NCBI RefSeq assembly: GCF_029239295.1
Contig: NZ_JAQZBC010000012.1
Location: forward strand, 35,151 to 99,150
Source: Sphingomonas sp.
Lineage (GTDB): Bacteria > Pseudomonadota > Alphaproteobacteria > Sphingomonadales > Sphingomonadaceae
Direction: 5' to 3'
DNA: 64,000 bases
Shown here: positions 1 through 9,329 of the stretch, in pieces
Layout: every line of letters begins with the position of its first letter
Position numbering within the stretch: the first letter of the stretch is position 1
Notes under the pieces: model-generated
Database searches by the model: none
What the model was told of the DNA's origin: nothing
Seen by the model: only the letters and a program-made list of their open reading frames with translations
Made by a program: the position numbers and the translations under genes

Positions 1-319
1 TGCGCGGGTCGTAGATCCGGCCGCGCCAATCGTCGCCCGCATCGCTGAACCCGGTCAGGATCGGCATCCCGACGATCGGTCGGGTACGCAGCGCGGCGTC
101 GGGATTGTTGACGTCGGTCGTCGGTGCGCCCGCCTTCGCCTTGATCACCTTGGCGATTCGCCCGCATGTTGATCCGCCGCACTGGCCAATCTGCACGATC
201 GCGCTGCCATCCTGGGTCAGCCATTTACCGGCAATCGGTTGTGCAGCCTGCGCCGGCCCGGCAAGGGTAAGCGTAGCAAGCGAAAGCGCGACAGGCGCGG
301 CGAGACGGGCGATCCTCAT
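1..319 (-). CDS. DUF2147 family secreted protein (partial, 3' end beyond window)
   Basis: Only the N-terminal 106 residues are inside the window. Residues 1-26 form a signal peptide (basic MRIAR, hydrophobic core, AQA cleavage region), so the product should be periplasmic. The mature part shows the DUF2147 pattern: GKWLTQDG near residues 31-38, a close Cys pair in QCGGSTCG, NPDAALRTRPIVG near 72-84, and GRIYDP at the window edge. Proteins of this family are small exported proteins without an assigned enzymatic activity. The gene is divergent from mtnP with only 23 bases between the two start codons, so the promoters must overlap. Family assignment is by motif recognition and is fairly secure; function is not known. 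Confidence 0.82.
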   Translation of the reverse strand, partial: MRIARLAAPVALSLATLTLAGPAQAAQPIAGKWLTQDGSAIVQIGQCGGSTCGRIAKVIKAKAGAPTTDVNNPDAALRTRPIVGMPILTGFSDAGDDWRGRIYDPR

Positions 320-342
320 GATCGTCTTATCAGGGGACGGCG

Positions 343-1212
343 ATGAACACGCAATGGACGATCGGGATCATCGGCGGCTCCGGCCTGTACGCGATCGAGG
401 GGCTGGAGGACGCCGAATGGCGCACCGTCTCCTCCCCTTGGGGCGCGACCTCCGATGACATTCTGTTCGGCCGCATCGGCTCGGTAGGCTTGCGGTTCAT
501 GCCGCGTCACGGCCGTGGCCATCGCATCGCGCCCGGCGACATTCCCGTGCGCGCCAACATCGATGCGCTGAAGCGGGCCGGCTGCACCGACCTCATCGGC
601 GTGTCGTCGGTCGGCTCACTGCGCGAGGAACTTGCCCCCGGCCGTTTCGTGATCGTCGACCAGTTCGTCGATCGCACCGTGGCGCGCCCGGCCAGCTTCT
701 TCGGCACCGGGATGGTCACGCATGTCTCGCTCGCCGATCCGGTGTGCCAGCGCATGTCCGCCTTTGCCGCCGCCGCGGTCCAGGCGGCCGGCGGCCAGGT
801 GACCGAAGGCTCGACCTATCTCGCGATGGAGGGCCCGCAATTCTCCACCCGCGCCGAAAGCGAGATCTTCCGCCAATGGGGCTGCGACGTCATCGGCATG
901 ACCGCCATGCCCGAGGCACGCCTCGCGCGTGAGGCGGAGCTGCCCTATGCTCTCGTCGGCATGGTCACCGATTACGATTGCTGGCGCGAGAATGAGCAGC
1001 CTGTGGAGGTGAGCGAGATCGTCGCTCAGATGGCCGCCAACGGCGTCATCGCCCGATCGATGATCCGCGCGCTGATCGCCGCCTTGCCGCCCGAACGCAC
1101 CCCATCGCCGATCGATACGGCGCTGAACGGCGCGATCCTGACCGCCCCCGACCGCTGCGATCCCGCGCTCGCCGCGCGCAATTCCGCCATCCTGGCCCGA
1201 CTAAACGGTTGA
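343..1212 (+). CDS. mtnP: S-methyl-5'-thioadenosine phosphorylase
   Basis: This 289-residue cytoplasmic enzyme cleaves 5'-methylthioadenosine with phosphate to adenine and 5-methylthioribose-1-phosphate, the first step of methionine salvage from the by-product of polyamine synthesis. The fold is the trimeric purine nucleoside phosphorylase type: phosphate-loop GGSGLY at 11-16, GVSSVGSL at 86-93, [12 protein letters not shown] at 162-173, [12 protein letters not shown] at 186-197 and the base-site TDYDCW at 209-214. TDYD with the MTAMPEA block favours MTA over inosine/guanosine as substrate. The start ATG has a purine-rich AGGGGAC upstream. It runs into mntH with almost no gap, so the two are probably co-transcribed. 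A purine nucleoside phosphorylase activity is the main alternative. Confidence 0.93.
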   Translation: MNTQWTIGIIGGSGLYAIEGLEDAEWRTVSSPWGATSDDILFGRIGSVGLRFMPRHGRGHRIAPGDIPVRANIDALKRAGCTDLIGVSSVGSLREELAPGRFVIVDQFVDRTVARPASFFGTGMVTHVSLADPVCQRMSAFAAAAVQAAGGQVTEGSTYLAMEGPQFSTRAESEIFRQWGCDVIGMTAMPEARLAREAELPYALVGMVTDYDCWRENEQPVEVSEIVAQMAANGVIARSMIRALIAALPPERTPSPIDTALNGAILTAPDRCDPALAARNSAILARLNG

Positions 1213-1232
1213 AACGCCATTCGGCGTCCCGC

Positions 1233-2567
1233 ATGGCGAACGCGATGAAGCCTGACGCTGCTGAACCGTTGCGATCGCTTCCGGAGGTCTATGCCTCCAT
1301 CCGCGTTCCCGAGGGCGCGGGATTCTGGCGGCGGCTGTTCGCCTTCGTCGGCCCCGGCTGGCTGGTCGCCGTCGGCTATATGGATCCGGGCAATTGGGCG
1401 ACCGACATCGCCGGCGGCTCGGCCTTTGGCTATACGCTGCTCAGCGTCATCCTGCTGTCGAACCTCATGGCGATCGTGCTTCAGGCACTGTCCGCCCGGC
1501 TCGGTATCGGCGCTGGGCTGGATCTGGCGCAGGCGTGCCGGCGGCAATATTCGCGTCCGGTTTCGCTGGTCCTGTGGGTGCTGTGCGAGATCGCGATCAT
1601 CGCCTGCGATCTGGCCGAGGTGCTGGGCACCGCGATCGCGCTGAAGCTGTTGTTCGGCCTGCCGCTGGTCGCCGGCGTCTGTGTCACGGCGGTCGACGTG
1701 TTCCTGATCCTCGCGCTGCAACGCTACGGCTTCCGCCGGCTGGAGGCGTTCGTCGCGGCGCTGCTGATCGTCATCGCCGGCTGTTTCGCCTTTGAGCTTG
1801 CCTGGGCCGGGCCGGATTGGGCTGCCGCCGCCGCCGGGCTGATCCCGTCGACCGAAATCGTCAGCAACCCGCTGATGCTGTACATCGCGATCGGCATCCT
1901 CGGCGCAACCGTGATGCCGCACAATCTCTATCTCCATTCCGCGATCGTGCAGACCCGCGCGGTGGGGAAGGGACTCGCGGAGAAGCGTGACGCGCTGAAG
2001 ATGGCAACGATCGATTCGACCGTCAGCCTAGGCCTGGCCTTCTTCATCAATGCCGCGATCCTCGTCCTCGCCGCCGCGACCTTCCACGTCGCCGGCCGCA
2101 CCGAGGTGGCTGAGATCGAGGAAGCGCATCAACTGCTCGCCCCCATGCTGGGCGTCGGCGCGGCCAGCGCGGTCTTCGCCATTGCGCTGCTCGCCAGCGG
2201 TCAGAATTCCACCGTCACCGGCACGCTCGCCGGTCAGATCGTGATGGAGGGGTTCCTCGAACTCCGCCTGCCGATGTGGCTGCGGCGGATGATCACCCGC
2301 GGCCTTGCCATCATCCCGGCCGTGGCCGGTGTGCTGATCGCAGGCGATTCGGGCGCAACGCAGCTGCTGGTGCTCAGCCAGGTGGTGTTGAGCCTGCAAT
2401 TGCCCTTCGCGGTCCTGCCGCTCGTTGCCTTCACCGGCAGTCGCCGCCTGATGGGATCGATGGCCGCCCCGCGCTGGCTGATCGCGCTCGCCTGGGGGAT
2501 CGCCGCAGTGATCGTCCTGCTGAACGGCTGGATGCTGTGGGGCCTGATGACAGGCGTGGGGGCTTGA
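1233..2567 (+). CDS. mntH: Nramp family divalent metal:proton symporter
   Basis: This inner-membrane importer of Mn2+/Fe2+ is driven by the proton gradient. The 444 residues contain about eleven hydrophobic helices and both metal-site signatures of Nramp proteins: DPGN at 51-54 (helix 1) and the MPH triad at 228-230 followed by [12 protein letters not shown] (helix 6). The start is uncertain. A TTG at 1209 overlapping the mtnP stop, ATG 1233 and ATG 1245 are all in frame and none has a good ribosome site; I chose the first ATG. I saw no obvious MntR or Fur box between mtnP and this gene, which suggests co-transcription rather than a private metal-responsive promoter. Confidence 0.9.
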   Translation: MANAMKPDAAEPLRSLPEVYASIRVPEGAGFWRRLFAFVGPGWLVAVGYMDPGNWATDIAGGSAFGYTLLSVILLSNLMAIVLQALSARLGIGAGLDLAQACRRQYSRPVSLVLWVLCEIAIIACDLAEVLGTAIALKLLFGLPLVAGVCVTAVDVFLILALQRYGFRRLEAFVAALLIVIAGCFAFELAWAGPDWAAAAAGLIPSTEIVSNPLMLYIAIGILGATVMPHNLYLHSAIVQTRAVGKGLAEKRDALKMATIDSTVSLGLAFFINAAILVLAAATFHVAGRTEVAEIEEAHQLLAPMLGVGAASAVFAIALLASGQNSTVTGTLAGQIVMEGFLELRLPMWLRRMITRGLAIIPAVAGVLIAGDSGATQLLVLSQVVLSLQLPFAVLPLVAFTGSRRLMGSMAAPRWLIALAWGIAAVIVLLNGWMLWGLMTGVGA

Positions 2568-2636
2568 TGCCCGTACTGGGCTAAAGCGGCCGCCGGGCGC
2601 CAGCGCGGTAGCGAGGCACCCGGCCGGCCGAAGACG

Positions 2637-3422
2637 TCAGGCGAACACCGCCACCGACTGCATCTGTTCGGCGACCATTTCGCCCTTGCTGTTCCAGATC
2701 CCCATCTGCTGCGAGGAGCTTCCGGCCCGCGCATAATCGGCATTGGAGCGCAGCAGCCACCAGCCGTCCTCCGTCGATGGCGTCGGCCCCAGCACGTTCA
2801 GGATCCACGTCAGCGAGCTCATCGGCACGTTGCGCCCGATCAGGCGCAGCGCCGCGGGCGGCAGGCAATCGCCGACCGCGAGCAGCTCGACCATCGGGTC
2901 CAACCCCTCGCGCTCATTCAGCCGCGTCCAGCGCAGCCATTCGGCGGGCAACAGGTTCGGCCCTTCGCGCCGGTCGAGGAACTCGAAATTCTGCGTGAAG
3001 GCGACCGCCGGATGCCCCTTGAACGTCGTTTCCTCGGGGCCCGGTTTTGCGAAATCGGGCACCGTCGTCACGGCGTAATCAAGCTCGCTTTCGATCGCGC
3101 GCATGAACACAAAGGTGCAGCGCAGTCCCAGGCCCGCCTCGCTCTCGATATCAGCCTGGATGAACGCCGCGTTCTTGCCGCGCCGCAGCCGATGCGCGGT
3201 GACGAGGACCGGGCCGGCGAGCGGCCCGATGAAGCTCACCTGCGCGGACCGAAGCGGGGGCAGGTCGGTATCCGATTGCATCGCGCAGTGAAGCGCCATC
3301 GCGGCCGACAGCCCACCATAGCCGGTCCGCCCCTGCAGCCAGCCGTCGGGGATTTCCCCGCGCCAGCCGGGTCCGTCGCCCAGCGGCGTCAACCCGTCCA
3401 GGATTTGCTTCAGGCTCGTCAT
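2637..3422 (-). CDS. acyl-CoA thioesterase-like (double hotdog) protein
   Basis: A 261-residue protein resembling the TesB-like thioesterase family: an N-terminal half with GYGGLSAAMALHCAM (about residues 34-48), then SAQVSFIGPLAGPV, matching the typical first hotdog strand/helix pattern, and a C-terminal half ending in SSQQMGIWNSKGEMVAEQ, which resembles the second hotdog. These enzymes hydrolyse acyl-CoA to free acid and CoA. The start ATG overlaps by four bases the stop of the upstream acyl-CoA synthetase (ATGA), so the two are translationally coupled and probably act on the same acyl-CoA pool in opposite directions. The substrate cannot be read from the sequence. A non-catalytic hotdog protein is possible. 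Confidence 0.8.
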   Translation of the reverse strand: MTSLKQILDGLTPLGDGPGWRGEIPDGWLQGRTGYGGLSAAMALHCAMQSDTDLPPLRSAQVSFIGPLAGPVLVTAHRLRRGKNAAFIQADIESEAGLGLRCTFVFMRAIESELDYAVTTVPDFAKPGPEETTFKGHPAVAFTQNFEFLDRREGPNLLPAEWLRWTRLNEREGLDPMVELLAVGDCLPPAALRLIGRNVPMSSLTWILNVLGPTPSTEDGWWLLRSNADYARAGSSSQQMGIWNSKGEMVAEQMQSVAVFA

Positions 3423-4963
3423 GCATTTTCCCCCTGGAATTCACCTTGGGCGAGCCGATCGCGCAGCTCGCGCTTCAATACCTTGCCGATCGCGCTGCGC
3501 GGCAGCTCGTCGGTGACATACAGCTTCGACAGTCGCTGGGTCTTGCCCAGCTTCTCGTTGGTCGCGGCGCGAACCTCCTCCGCGCTCGCATCCGCGCCGG
3601 GGCGGGGGACGTAGAAGCCGACCGGCGTCTCGCCCCATTCCTCGCTCGGCACGCCCACGACGGTGCAATCTGCCACCGCCGGATGCTGCGCCAGCACCGC
3701 TTCCAGGTCGGACGGATAGATGTTGAACCCGCCCGAAATGATCATGTCCTTCTTGCGGTCCATCAGGATCAGGAATCCGTCCTCGTCGATCCGCCCGACA
3801 TCGCCGTGGCGGATCCAGCGCTTGCCCTCGGCATCGTAATACTCGGCCTCGCGCGTCGCGCCTTCACGCTTGTGATATCCGTTCATCATCGCCGGGGACC
3901 GGCCGACGATCTCGCCCATCTCGCCGGGCGCGACTTCATTGCCGTCCTCGTCGAGCAGCAACGCCTCATGCCCGGGCGACAGCTTGCCGACGGTATGCAG
4001 CTTGTCGGGGTTTTCGTCGGCGACCAGGATGAACGACGCGCCGCCCTCGGTCATGCCGTAATATTCCACCAGCTTGCCCGGCCAGCGGTTCAGGATGTCG
4101 CGCTTCAGCTCGGCCTTGAACGGCGCGGAGGTGCACGTCTTGAAGCGGAAGGCGCTGAGGTCGAAACTGTCGAAATCGGGCAGCGCCATGATGCGCTGAT
4201 ATTGCACCGGCACCAGCATCGTGTGCGTGGCACGATACTGCTGCGCCAGCTCCAGATAGCGGCGAGCATCGAACTTCTTCATCAGCACCACCGTGCCGCC
4301 CCAGGCGAGCGTCGGCAGGAAACTGACCAGCGTGGTGTTGGAATATAGCGGCGTCGCCAGCAGCGTGACGGCGGTGTCGAACCCGGCGGTGCTGTTGCGC
4401 GACAGATGCTGCCAGCGCATCGTATGGCTCTGCACGATCCCCTTGGGGATGCCGGTCGTGCCTGACGAATAGATGATGTTGAACCCGTCGAGCGGCGCGA
4501 TCTCCACCGGCGCTGGCGTGCTGCCTTCCGGCGCCAGCCACGCGTCCAGTTCCTCCAGCATGACGATGGTCGCGGACAGCTTCTGGCCCGCCAGCGCATC
4601 GGCGTTGGCACGGTCGAGGAACACCAGGTTGGCGCCGCTGTCGCTCACCATGCCGGCGATCTGCTCCGGCGTCGCCGAAGGCTGGATCGGTGCGGCTACC
4701 GAACCCGCGCGCACTGCGGCCAGAAAGACGATCGACTGGGCAACGCTGGGATAGCTCACCATCGCCACCGCCTGTCCCTGTGCTGTGCCGTCGCGCTGAA
4801 GCGCGGCGGCCGCCCGGTCCATCGCCCGGTCGAGTTCGGCATAGGTGATTTGCGCATCGCCATCAGCGATCGCCAGCTTCTCGGGCTGGTTGACGGCGTG
4901 GCGGCGGATCAGGTCCGGCAGCGTGCCGAAATCCTGTGCGAGCAGGTCTGCGATACTCTCCAT
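3419..4963 (-). CDS. acyl-CoA synthetase / class I adenylate-forming ligase
   Basis: This 514-residue ANL-superfamily enzyme activates a carboxylic acid with ATP to acyl-AMP and then transfers it to CoA. Key motifs are present: P-loop SSGTTGIPKG at 166-175, YYGMTEGGA (A5), the hinge block GDVGRIDEDGF with DRKKDMIISGGFNIYP (A7-A8), and the C-terminal catalytic Lys494 in SAIGKVLKREL (A10). The length fits medium/long-chain or aryl acid ligases. It is followed with a four-base overlap by a thioesterase-like gene. It diverges from the SDR gene at 5031, leaving a 67-base shared promoter region. The acid substrate is not predictable here; the neighbours (SDR, acyl-CoA dehydrogenases) suggest a degradative acyl-CoA pathway. 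Confidence 0.88.
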   Translation of the reverse strand: MESIADLLAQDFGTLPDLIRRHAVNQPEKLAIADGDAQITYAELDRAMDRAAAALQRDGTAQGQAVAMVSYPSVAQSIVFLAAVRAGSVAAPIQPSATPEQIAGMVSDSGANLVFLDRANADALAGQKLSATIVMLEELDAWLAPEGSTPAPVEIAPLDGFNIIYSSGTTGIPKGIVQSHTMRWQHLSRNSTAGFDTAVTLLATPLYSNTTLVSFLPTLAWGGTVVLMKKFDARRYLELAQQYRATHTMLVPVQYQRIMALPDFDSFDLSAFRFKTCTSAPFKAELKRDILNRWPGKLVEYYGMTEGGASFILVADENPDKLHTVGKLSPGHEALLLDEDGNEVAPGEMGEIVGRSPAMMNGYHKREGATREAEYYDAEGKRWIRHGDVGRIDEDGFLILMDRKKDMIISGGFNIYPSDLEAVLAQHPAVADCTVVGVPSEEWGETPVGFYVPRPGADASAEEVRAATNEKLGKTQRLSKLYVTDELPRSAIGKVLKRELRDRLAQGEFQGENA

Positions 4964-5030
4964 GAATCCCGCGCTAGCGGCGCTCGCTTCCGAATGCCAT
5001 ACGCGACATTCGAATTTTAAGGAGCGTCAA

Positions 5031-5816
5031 ATGGATCAGGGAGTGGCAATCGTCACCGGCGGGGGTACCGGTATCGGGGCAGCGGTGGTTCGCCGGCTCG
5101 CCGCACGCGGCGTCCGTTGCGTGATCAACTATGCCCACAGTCGCGCTGAGGCGGAGGCGCTGGCCGCAGAGGTCGCCAACGGCTCGATCGCCGTGCAGGC
5201 CGACATCGCCGACGACGCCGAATGTCGGAAGCTCGTCGCCGCCGCCACCGACACCTTTGGTCGGCTCGATTTCCTCGTCAACAATGCCGGACGTACGAAA
5301 CACGTCATGCATGAGGATCTCGACGGCCTCGATGCGGAGGATTTCATCGACATCTACCGGCTGAACACGATCGCCGCCTTTCAGATGGTCCGTGCCTGCG
5401 CGCCAGCCATGCGGGAGGGGCCGATGAGTGCGGTGGTGAACGTCGCGTCGATCGCCGGCATTCACGGCGTCGGCTCCTCGATCGCTTATGCCGCCTCGAA
5501 GGGCGCACTGATCACCATGACGCAAAGCCTCGCCCGCGTCCTCGCCCCGGCGATCCGCGTCAACGCGGTCGCGCCCGGCTATGTCGGCACCGGCTGGTTC
5601 GAAAAGTCGCTGGGCGTCGAAGGCAAGGCGAAGCTCGACGCCAATGTCGCGCGCCGCACGCCGATGGCGATGGCACCGCAGGCGGAGGATATCGCCGGCC
5701 CGATCGAGATGCTGCTCGACCCCGCCGGCCGCGCGATCACCGGCGAAACCTGGCGCGTCGATGCCGGCTTCCATCTCGACACCGGCGGCAGCCGCCGACC
5801 CGGTCGGGAGAATTGA
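5031..5816 (+). CDS. SDR family NAD(P)-dependent oxidoreductase
   Basis: A 261-residue classical short-chain dehydrogenase. The cofactor loop TGGGTGIG is at 9-16, NNAG at 84-87, and the catalytic Ser140, Tyr153 and Lys157 (YAASK) are all present. The start ATG at 5031 is supported by AAGGAGCG about six bases upstream, although the frame stays open further 5'. It reads like a FabG-type 3-oxoacyl/3-hydroxyacyl reductase, and its position divergent from an acyl-CoA synthetase suggests 3-hydroxyacyl-CoA or alcohol oxidation in a catabolic pathway. Because dedicated fabG lies at 22.8 kb, this copy is probably not the fatty acid synthesis enzyme. Confidence 0.88.
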   Translation: MDQGVAIVTGGGTGIGAAVVRRLAARGVRCVINYAHSRAEAEALAAEVANGSIAVQADIADDAECRKLVAAATDTFGRLDFLVNNAGRTKHVMHEDLDGLDAEDFIDIYRLNTIAAFQMVRACAPAMREGPMSAVVNVASIAGIHGVGSSIAYAASKGALITMTQSLARVLAPAIRVNAVAPGYVGTGWFEKSLGVEGKAKLDANVARRTPMAMAPQAEDIAGPIEMLLDPAGRAITGETWRVDAGFHLDTGGSRRPGREN

Positions 5817-5823
5817 GGCTTGC

Positions 5824-5906
5824 TGGCCGCGCGCCTTCGCGACGCGGCCAATAATCTCCGGTGACAGGCCGTCATACCCCGCCAGCAGGCCGGCGGGGTG
5901 TGACGG
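5824..5906. terminator. two hairpins between convergent genes, probable bidirectional terminator
   Basis: A stem of 8 bp (TGGCCGCG at 5824-5831 with CGCGGCCA at 5843-5850) is followed by AATAATC. A second hairpin of 15 bp with one G-T wobble pairs 5869-5883 with 5892-5906. The region lies between the convergent SDR and GST genes, where a shared terminator is expected. Neither stem has a long T tract. Confidence 0.5.
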
Positions 5907-5915
5907 CAGGCCGCC

Positions 5916-6614
5916 TCAGCGGCCGGCGTTCGCGGTCTGCCCGAACAGCACCTTCTTCGCCTCGTCCGACATTGGCGCCGCCTTGGGCTGGATTTCCTTG
6001 CCCTTGGCGTACGCCCGCTCTGTCGCCGGTCGCGCCTTGATCGCCGCATGCCAGCGCGCGATGTTGGGGAAATCAGCCAGATCCTGTCCCTGCGCTTCGG
6101 GCAGGATCCAGGGGTAGCTCGCCATGTCCGCGATCGTGTAATCGTCCCCGGCAACGAACGGCCGATCTGCAAGACGGCGATCAAGTACGCCGTATAAGCG
6201 ATTGGTTTCCTTCAGATAACGATCAATGGCATAGGGCACCTTCTCCGGCGCATAGTTGCGGAAATGGTGATTCTGCCCCAGCATCGGCCCCAGGCCGCCC
6301 ATCTGCCACATCAGCCACTGGTTCACCTCGGCCCGCGCACGCATCGTGTCGCCGCCGAACTTACCGGTCTTTTCCGCCAAATACAGTAGGATAGCGCCGG
6401 ATTCGAAGACGGATAATGGCCCGCCGCCGTCGGTCGGATCATGATCGACGATGGCCGGCATCCGGTTGTTCGGCGCGATCTGCAGAAAGTCCGGCTTGAA
6501 CTGCTCGCCGGTCCCGATGTTGACTGGGATGATCTGGTAAGAAAGGCCTGCTTCCTCCAGAAATAGCGTGATCTTGTGCCCATTTGGGGTCGGCCAATAA
6601 TGAAGGTCGATCAT
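5916..6614 (-). CDS. glutathione S-transferase family protein, YfcG/YghU-like
   Basis: A 232-residue cytosolic GST. The N-terminal thioredoxin-like domain begins MIDLHYWPTPNGHK; the TPNG segment at residues 9-12 is the active-site region of the Nu-class/YfcG disulfide-bond reductases, which lack a catalytic Cys or Tyr there. The glutathione gamma-glutamyl site FESG is at 70-73. The C-terminal helical domain runs from about 95 to 215 and includes DDYTIADMASYPWI, the usual GST N-capping motif. I placed the start at the ATG at 6614 because the fold begins immediately there; the frame is open further upstream but encodes nothing GST-like. Likely role: glutathione-dependent disulfide or peroxide reduction. 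Confidence 0.85.
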   Translation of the reverse strand: MIDLHYWPTPNGHKITLFLEEAGLSYQIIPVNIGTGEQFKPDFLQIAPNNRMPAIVDHDPTDGGGPLSVFESGAILLYLAEKTGKFGGDTMRARAEVNQWLMWQMGGLGPMLGQNHHFRNYAPEKVPYAIDRYLKETNRLYGVLDRRLADRPFVAGDDYTIADMASYPWILPEAQGQDLADFPNIARWHAAIKARPATERAYAKGKEIQPKAAPMSDEAKKVLFGQTANAGR

Positions 6615-6660
6615 GCAAGTCTCCCGTGTGTCTGATGGGCGAGATGGGGGCGCTGCGACG

Positions 6661-7872
6661 TCAGGCAAGCTTCCCCCGCCGCAGTACGACGCCGGACAGG
6701 AACACCACGAACGTCGCTGCGCACAGCATCGAGGCCAGGAGGAAGGCGCCCCCCGGATGACCACGCTCAGCGCCGAATGCCAGCGCCTGCGTCATCACCA
6801 GCGGTCCGACGATCGCCGCCAGGCTGGCCAGGCTGGCGAGACCACCCTGCAACGCCCCTTGATTGGCCGCATCGACTCGCGATGACAGGATCGCGTTGAT
6901 CGACGGCGCCACCAGTCCGGTGAGCGATCCAGCCGCGATCAGCGCGTAGATCTGCCACCCCTCGCCGGCGGAGGCGTATAGGCCAAAAACGATCACCCCG
7001 GCGGTGAGGCCGATCAGCACCGTTCGATCCTCGCCGAACCGCTTGATGGTGGGGCCGATCAGAAAAACCTGCGCCAGCATCATGGACACGCCGGAGGCGG
7101 CGAGCGACCAGCCGATCGCCTTGCTGTCCCAGCCGAGCGCGATGCTGACGTAGAACGACCAGGTCGACGGATAGACCATGTGAGCGATCTGCCACATCAA
7201 CGATCCGATCAGCAGCGCCGCGGCGCCTCCTGCCGCGAACAAAGGCGCGAACGCGCCGACGGGATTGGCACGCCGCCAGTTGAAAGCCCGTCGATTTTCC
7301 GGCGGGAGCGTTTCCGGCATCAGGGTCAGGATCAGGCCAGCGTTGACGAACGCGAGCACCGCAGCAGCCACGAAGGGCGCACGCGGGCCGAGATCGCCCA
7401 ATATCCCGCCGATCGCAGGACCCAGGATGAAACCGCCTCCAAATGCGGCGCCCAGCAGGCCGAACATCCTCCCGCGGCGCTCAGGGGGGGTGACATCCGC
7501 GATCACCGCATTTGCCGGTCCATAAGTGGCCCCGGCGATCCCGGCGATCGCCCGTCCGGCGAACAGCCAGGCGAGCGTCGGTGCAAAAGCCATGAAGGCG
7601 TAATCAATGCCGAAGCAGATCAGGCTGATCAGCAGCACGCGCCGCCGCCCGTAGCGATCTGAGAGGCTGCCGATCACCGGCCCGGCGAAGAAATGCGTCA
7701 CGGCATAGATCGCCAGCAGATAGCCGCCAATCCTGCTCGCCTGCGCCAGGTCGACTTGGCCAAGATCCACGATCAACGACGGCAGGACGGGCAGCACGAT
7801 CCCGAACCCGATCGAATCGATCAATATGGCAATCAACGCGATCGGGACTGCGGGATGATCGAATCGCATCAT
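6661..7872 (-). CDS. MFS transporter, TetA-like (TCR/Tet family)
   Basis: A 403-residue inner-membrane protein with twelve predicted helices. MFS motif A, GSLSDRYGRRRV, is at 68-79 between helices 2 and 3, and the motif C-like region GPANAV...GAAFGGGFILGPAIGG follows in helices 4-5. The overall sequence resembles tetracycline/drug:H+ antiporters, but many chromosomal members do not give tetracycline resistance, so the substrate is open. The start is the first of two adjacent ATG codons, preceded by AAGAGGTAG, a better site than the in-frame TTG 15 bases upstream. It lies just downstream of nothing on its strand and 46 bases before the GST gene, with which it may be co-transcribed. Confidence 0.82.
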   Translation of the reverse strand: MMRFDHPAVPIALIAILIDSIGFGIVLPVLPSLIVDLGQVDLAQASRIGGYLLAIYAVTHFFAGPVIGSLSDRYGRRRVLLISLICFGIDYAFMAFAPTLAWLFAGRAIAGIAGATYGPANAVIADVTPPERRGRMFGLLGAAFGGGFILGPAIGGILGDLGPRAPFVAAAVLAFVNAGLILTLMPETLPPENRRAFNWRRANPVGAFAPLFAAGGAAALLIGSLMWQIAHMVYPSTWSFYVSIALGWDSKAIGWSLAASGVSMMLAQVFLIGPTIKRFGEDRTVLIGLTAGVIVFGLYASAGEGWQIYALIAAGSLTGLVAPSINAILSSRVDAANQGALQGGLASLASLAAIVGPLVMTQALAFGAERGHPGGAFLLASMLCAATFVVFLSGVVLRRGKLA

Positions 7873-7992
7873 TCTACCTCTTGGCAAAACCGGATAGACG
7901 AACAGGCATCAGTTGTCGCTTTGCTTGCCACTGGAAACATGGCATGACGCCGCCATACCCGATCTTCAGAATCGGCTTCGGAGAAATGATTG

Positions 7993-9213
7993 ATGGCAAG
8001 CGCCGCCGAACTGGACCGTTCCGCAGACACGATTGATGCTTTCCGCGCCGAGGCGCGCGCCTGGCTGGAGGAGAATTTTCCTGTCAGCCTGCGCGGCAAG
8101 GACAACGCCATGTCGGCCGTTGACGGCCCGACGGACGAAACCGCCGAGCAGAAGGCTTGGCGCGAAGCGATGGGCGCCAAGGGTTGGGGCGTACCCACCT
8201 GGCCTGCGCAATATGGCGGCGGTGGCCTGACGCGCGAGCAAGCCCGCGTGCTCGGTGAGGAAATGGCGCGCATCGGCGCGTACAACCCGATCGGCGGCAT
8301 GGGCGTGATGATGTTCGGACCGACGCTGCTGGAATATGGCAGCGAAGAGCAGAAGCAGAAGCACATCCCGGGCATCGTTCGCGGTGAAGTGCGCTGGTGT
8401 CAGGGCTATTCGGAGCCGGGCGCCGGTTCGGATCTCGCCAGTCTGCAGACCTTCGCCGAGGACAAGGGCGATCATTACATCGTCAACGGGCAGAAGACCT
8501 GGACGAGCGGCGGGCAGTGGGCCGACAAGTGCTTTGCGCTGGTTCGTACCGACAAGACCCAGAAGCACGCCGGCATCAGCTTCCTGCTCATCGACATGGA
8601 TGCAGAGGGTGTCGAGACACGCCCGATCAAGCTGATCTCGGGCGCATCACCCTTCTGCGAAACTTTCTTCACCAATGTGAAGGTGCCCAAGGAAAATCTG
8701 GTCGGCCAGGAAGGGCAGGGCTGGACGATCGGCACCCGCCTGCTGCAGCATGAGCGCAATTCGCTCTCGGGCGGGGGCGGCTCGCAGGGCCGGATGAACC
8801 AGGGTGAGCAGATCCCGGCGATCGCCAAGAAGTATCGCGGCGTCGATGGCGAGGGCAAGCTGGCGGACAGCGACCTGCGCACCCGGATCATCAAGCATGA
8901 AATGGATCAGCGCGCCTTCGCCCTGACTCTGCGTCGCGCGGCGCTGGAGTCAAAGGGCAACGCCGGGCCTTCTGCGGCGACCAGCGTAATGAAGAACGTC
9001 GGCGCCCGCATCACCCAGGATCGCGCGGAACTCGCGATCGAGATCATGGGCATGCAGGGGCTTGGCTGGGAAGGCGAGGGCTTCAACAACGAGGAACTGG
9101 CGGCCACCCGCACCTGGCTGTGGGGCAAGGCGGTGTCGATCTACGGTGGTTCCACCGAGATCCAGAACAACGTCATCGCCAAGCGCATTCTTGGGATGCT
9201 CGACCACCAGTAA
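7993..9213 (+). CDS. acyl-CoA dehydrogenase family protein (larger partner)
   Basis: A 406-residue FAD flavoprotein that introduces a 2,3-double bond into acyl-CoA. The N-terminal helical domain spans about 10-130. The flavin/substrate motif YSEPGAGSDLAS is at 139-150, followed by GQKTWTSGGQWAD in the beta domain, and the C-terminal helical domain ends in YGGSTEIQNNVIAKRILG. An in-frame TTG three bases upstream is possible; ATG 7993 has GGAG about ten bases before it. The next gene, 116 bases downstream, encodes a second and shorter acyl-CoA dehydrogenase. Such tandem pairs in Actinobacteria and Proteobacteria often form heteromeric enzymes for branched, cyclic or steroid-derived acyl-CoAs (compare pimC/pimD). 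The actual substrate is unknown. Confidence 0.88.
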   Translation: MASAAELDRSADTIDAFRAEARAWLEENFPVSLRGKDNAMSAVDGPTDETAEQKAWREAMGAKGWGVPTWPAQYGGGGLTREQARVLGEEMARIGAYNPIGGMGVMMFGPTLLEYGSEEQKQKHIPGIVRGEVRWCQGYSEPGAGSDLASLQTFAEDKGDHYIVNGQKTWTSGGQWADKCFALVRTDKTQKHAGISFLLIDMDAEGVETRPIKLISGASPFCETFFTNVKVPKENLVGQEGQGWTIGTRLLQHERNSLSGGGGSQGRMNQGEQIPAIAKKYRGVDGEGKLADSDLRTRIIKHEMDQRAFALTLRRAALESKGNAGPSAATSVMKNVGARITQDRAELAIEIMGMQGLGWEGEGFNNEELAATRTWLWGKAVSIYGGSTEIQNNVIAKRILGMLDHQ

Positions 9214-9329
9214 TCGCTGGATTTGGTTTCGGTTAGGCGCGGGCGAACGCGTCGGAGAGGGCCGGGTCGAGGAGCGGGCGCGAAGACGCCCGCCCTCCCC
9301 GGCAGGTCCTTCGAAAAAAGGTTTTACAA

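Noticed and set aside
3446..4348. 300-residue open frame on the plus strand
   Set aside because: It lies antisense inside the acyl-CoA synthetase gene, has no ribosome site and its translation resembles no family.
6661..7872. Tetracycline resistance determinant
   Set aside because: Resembles the TCR/Tet MFS group, but chromosomal members often have other substrates and no tetR is adjacent.
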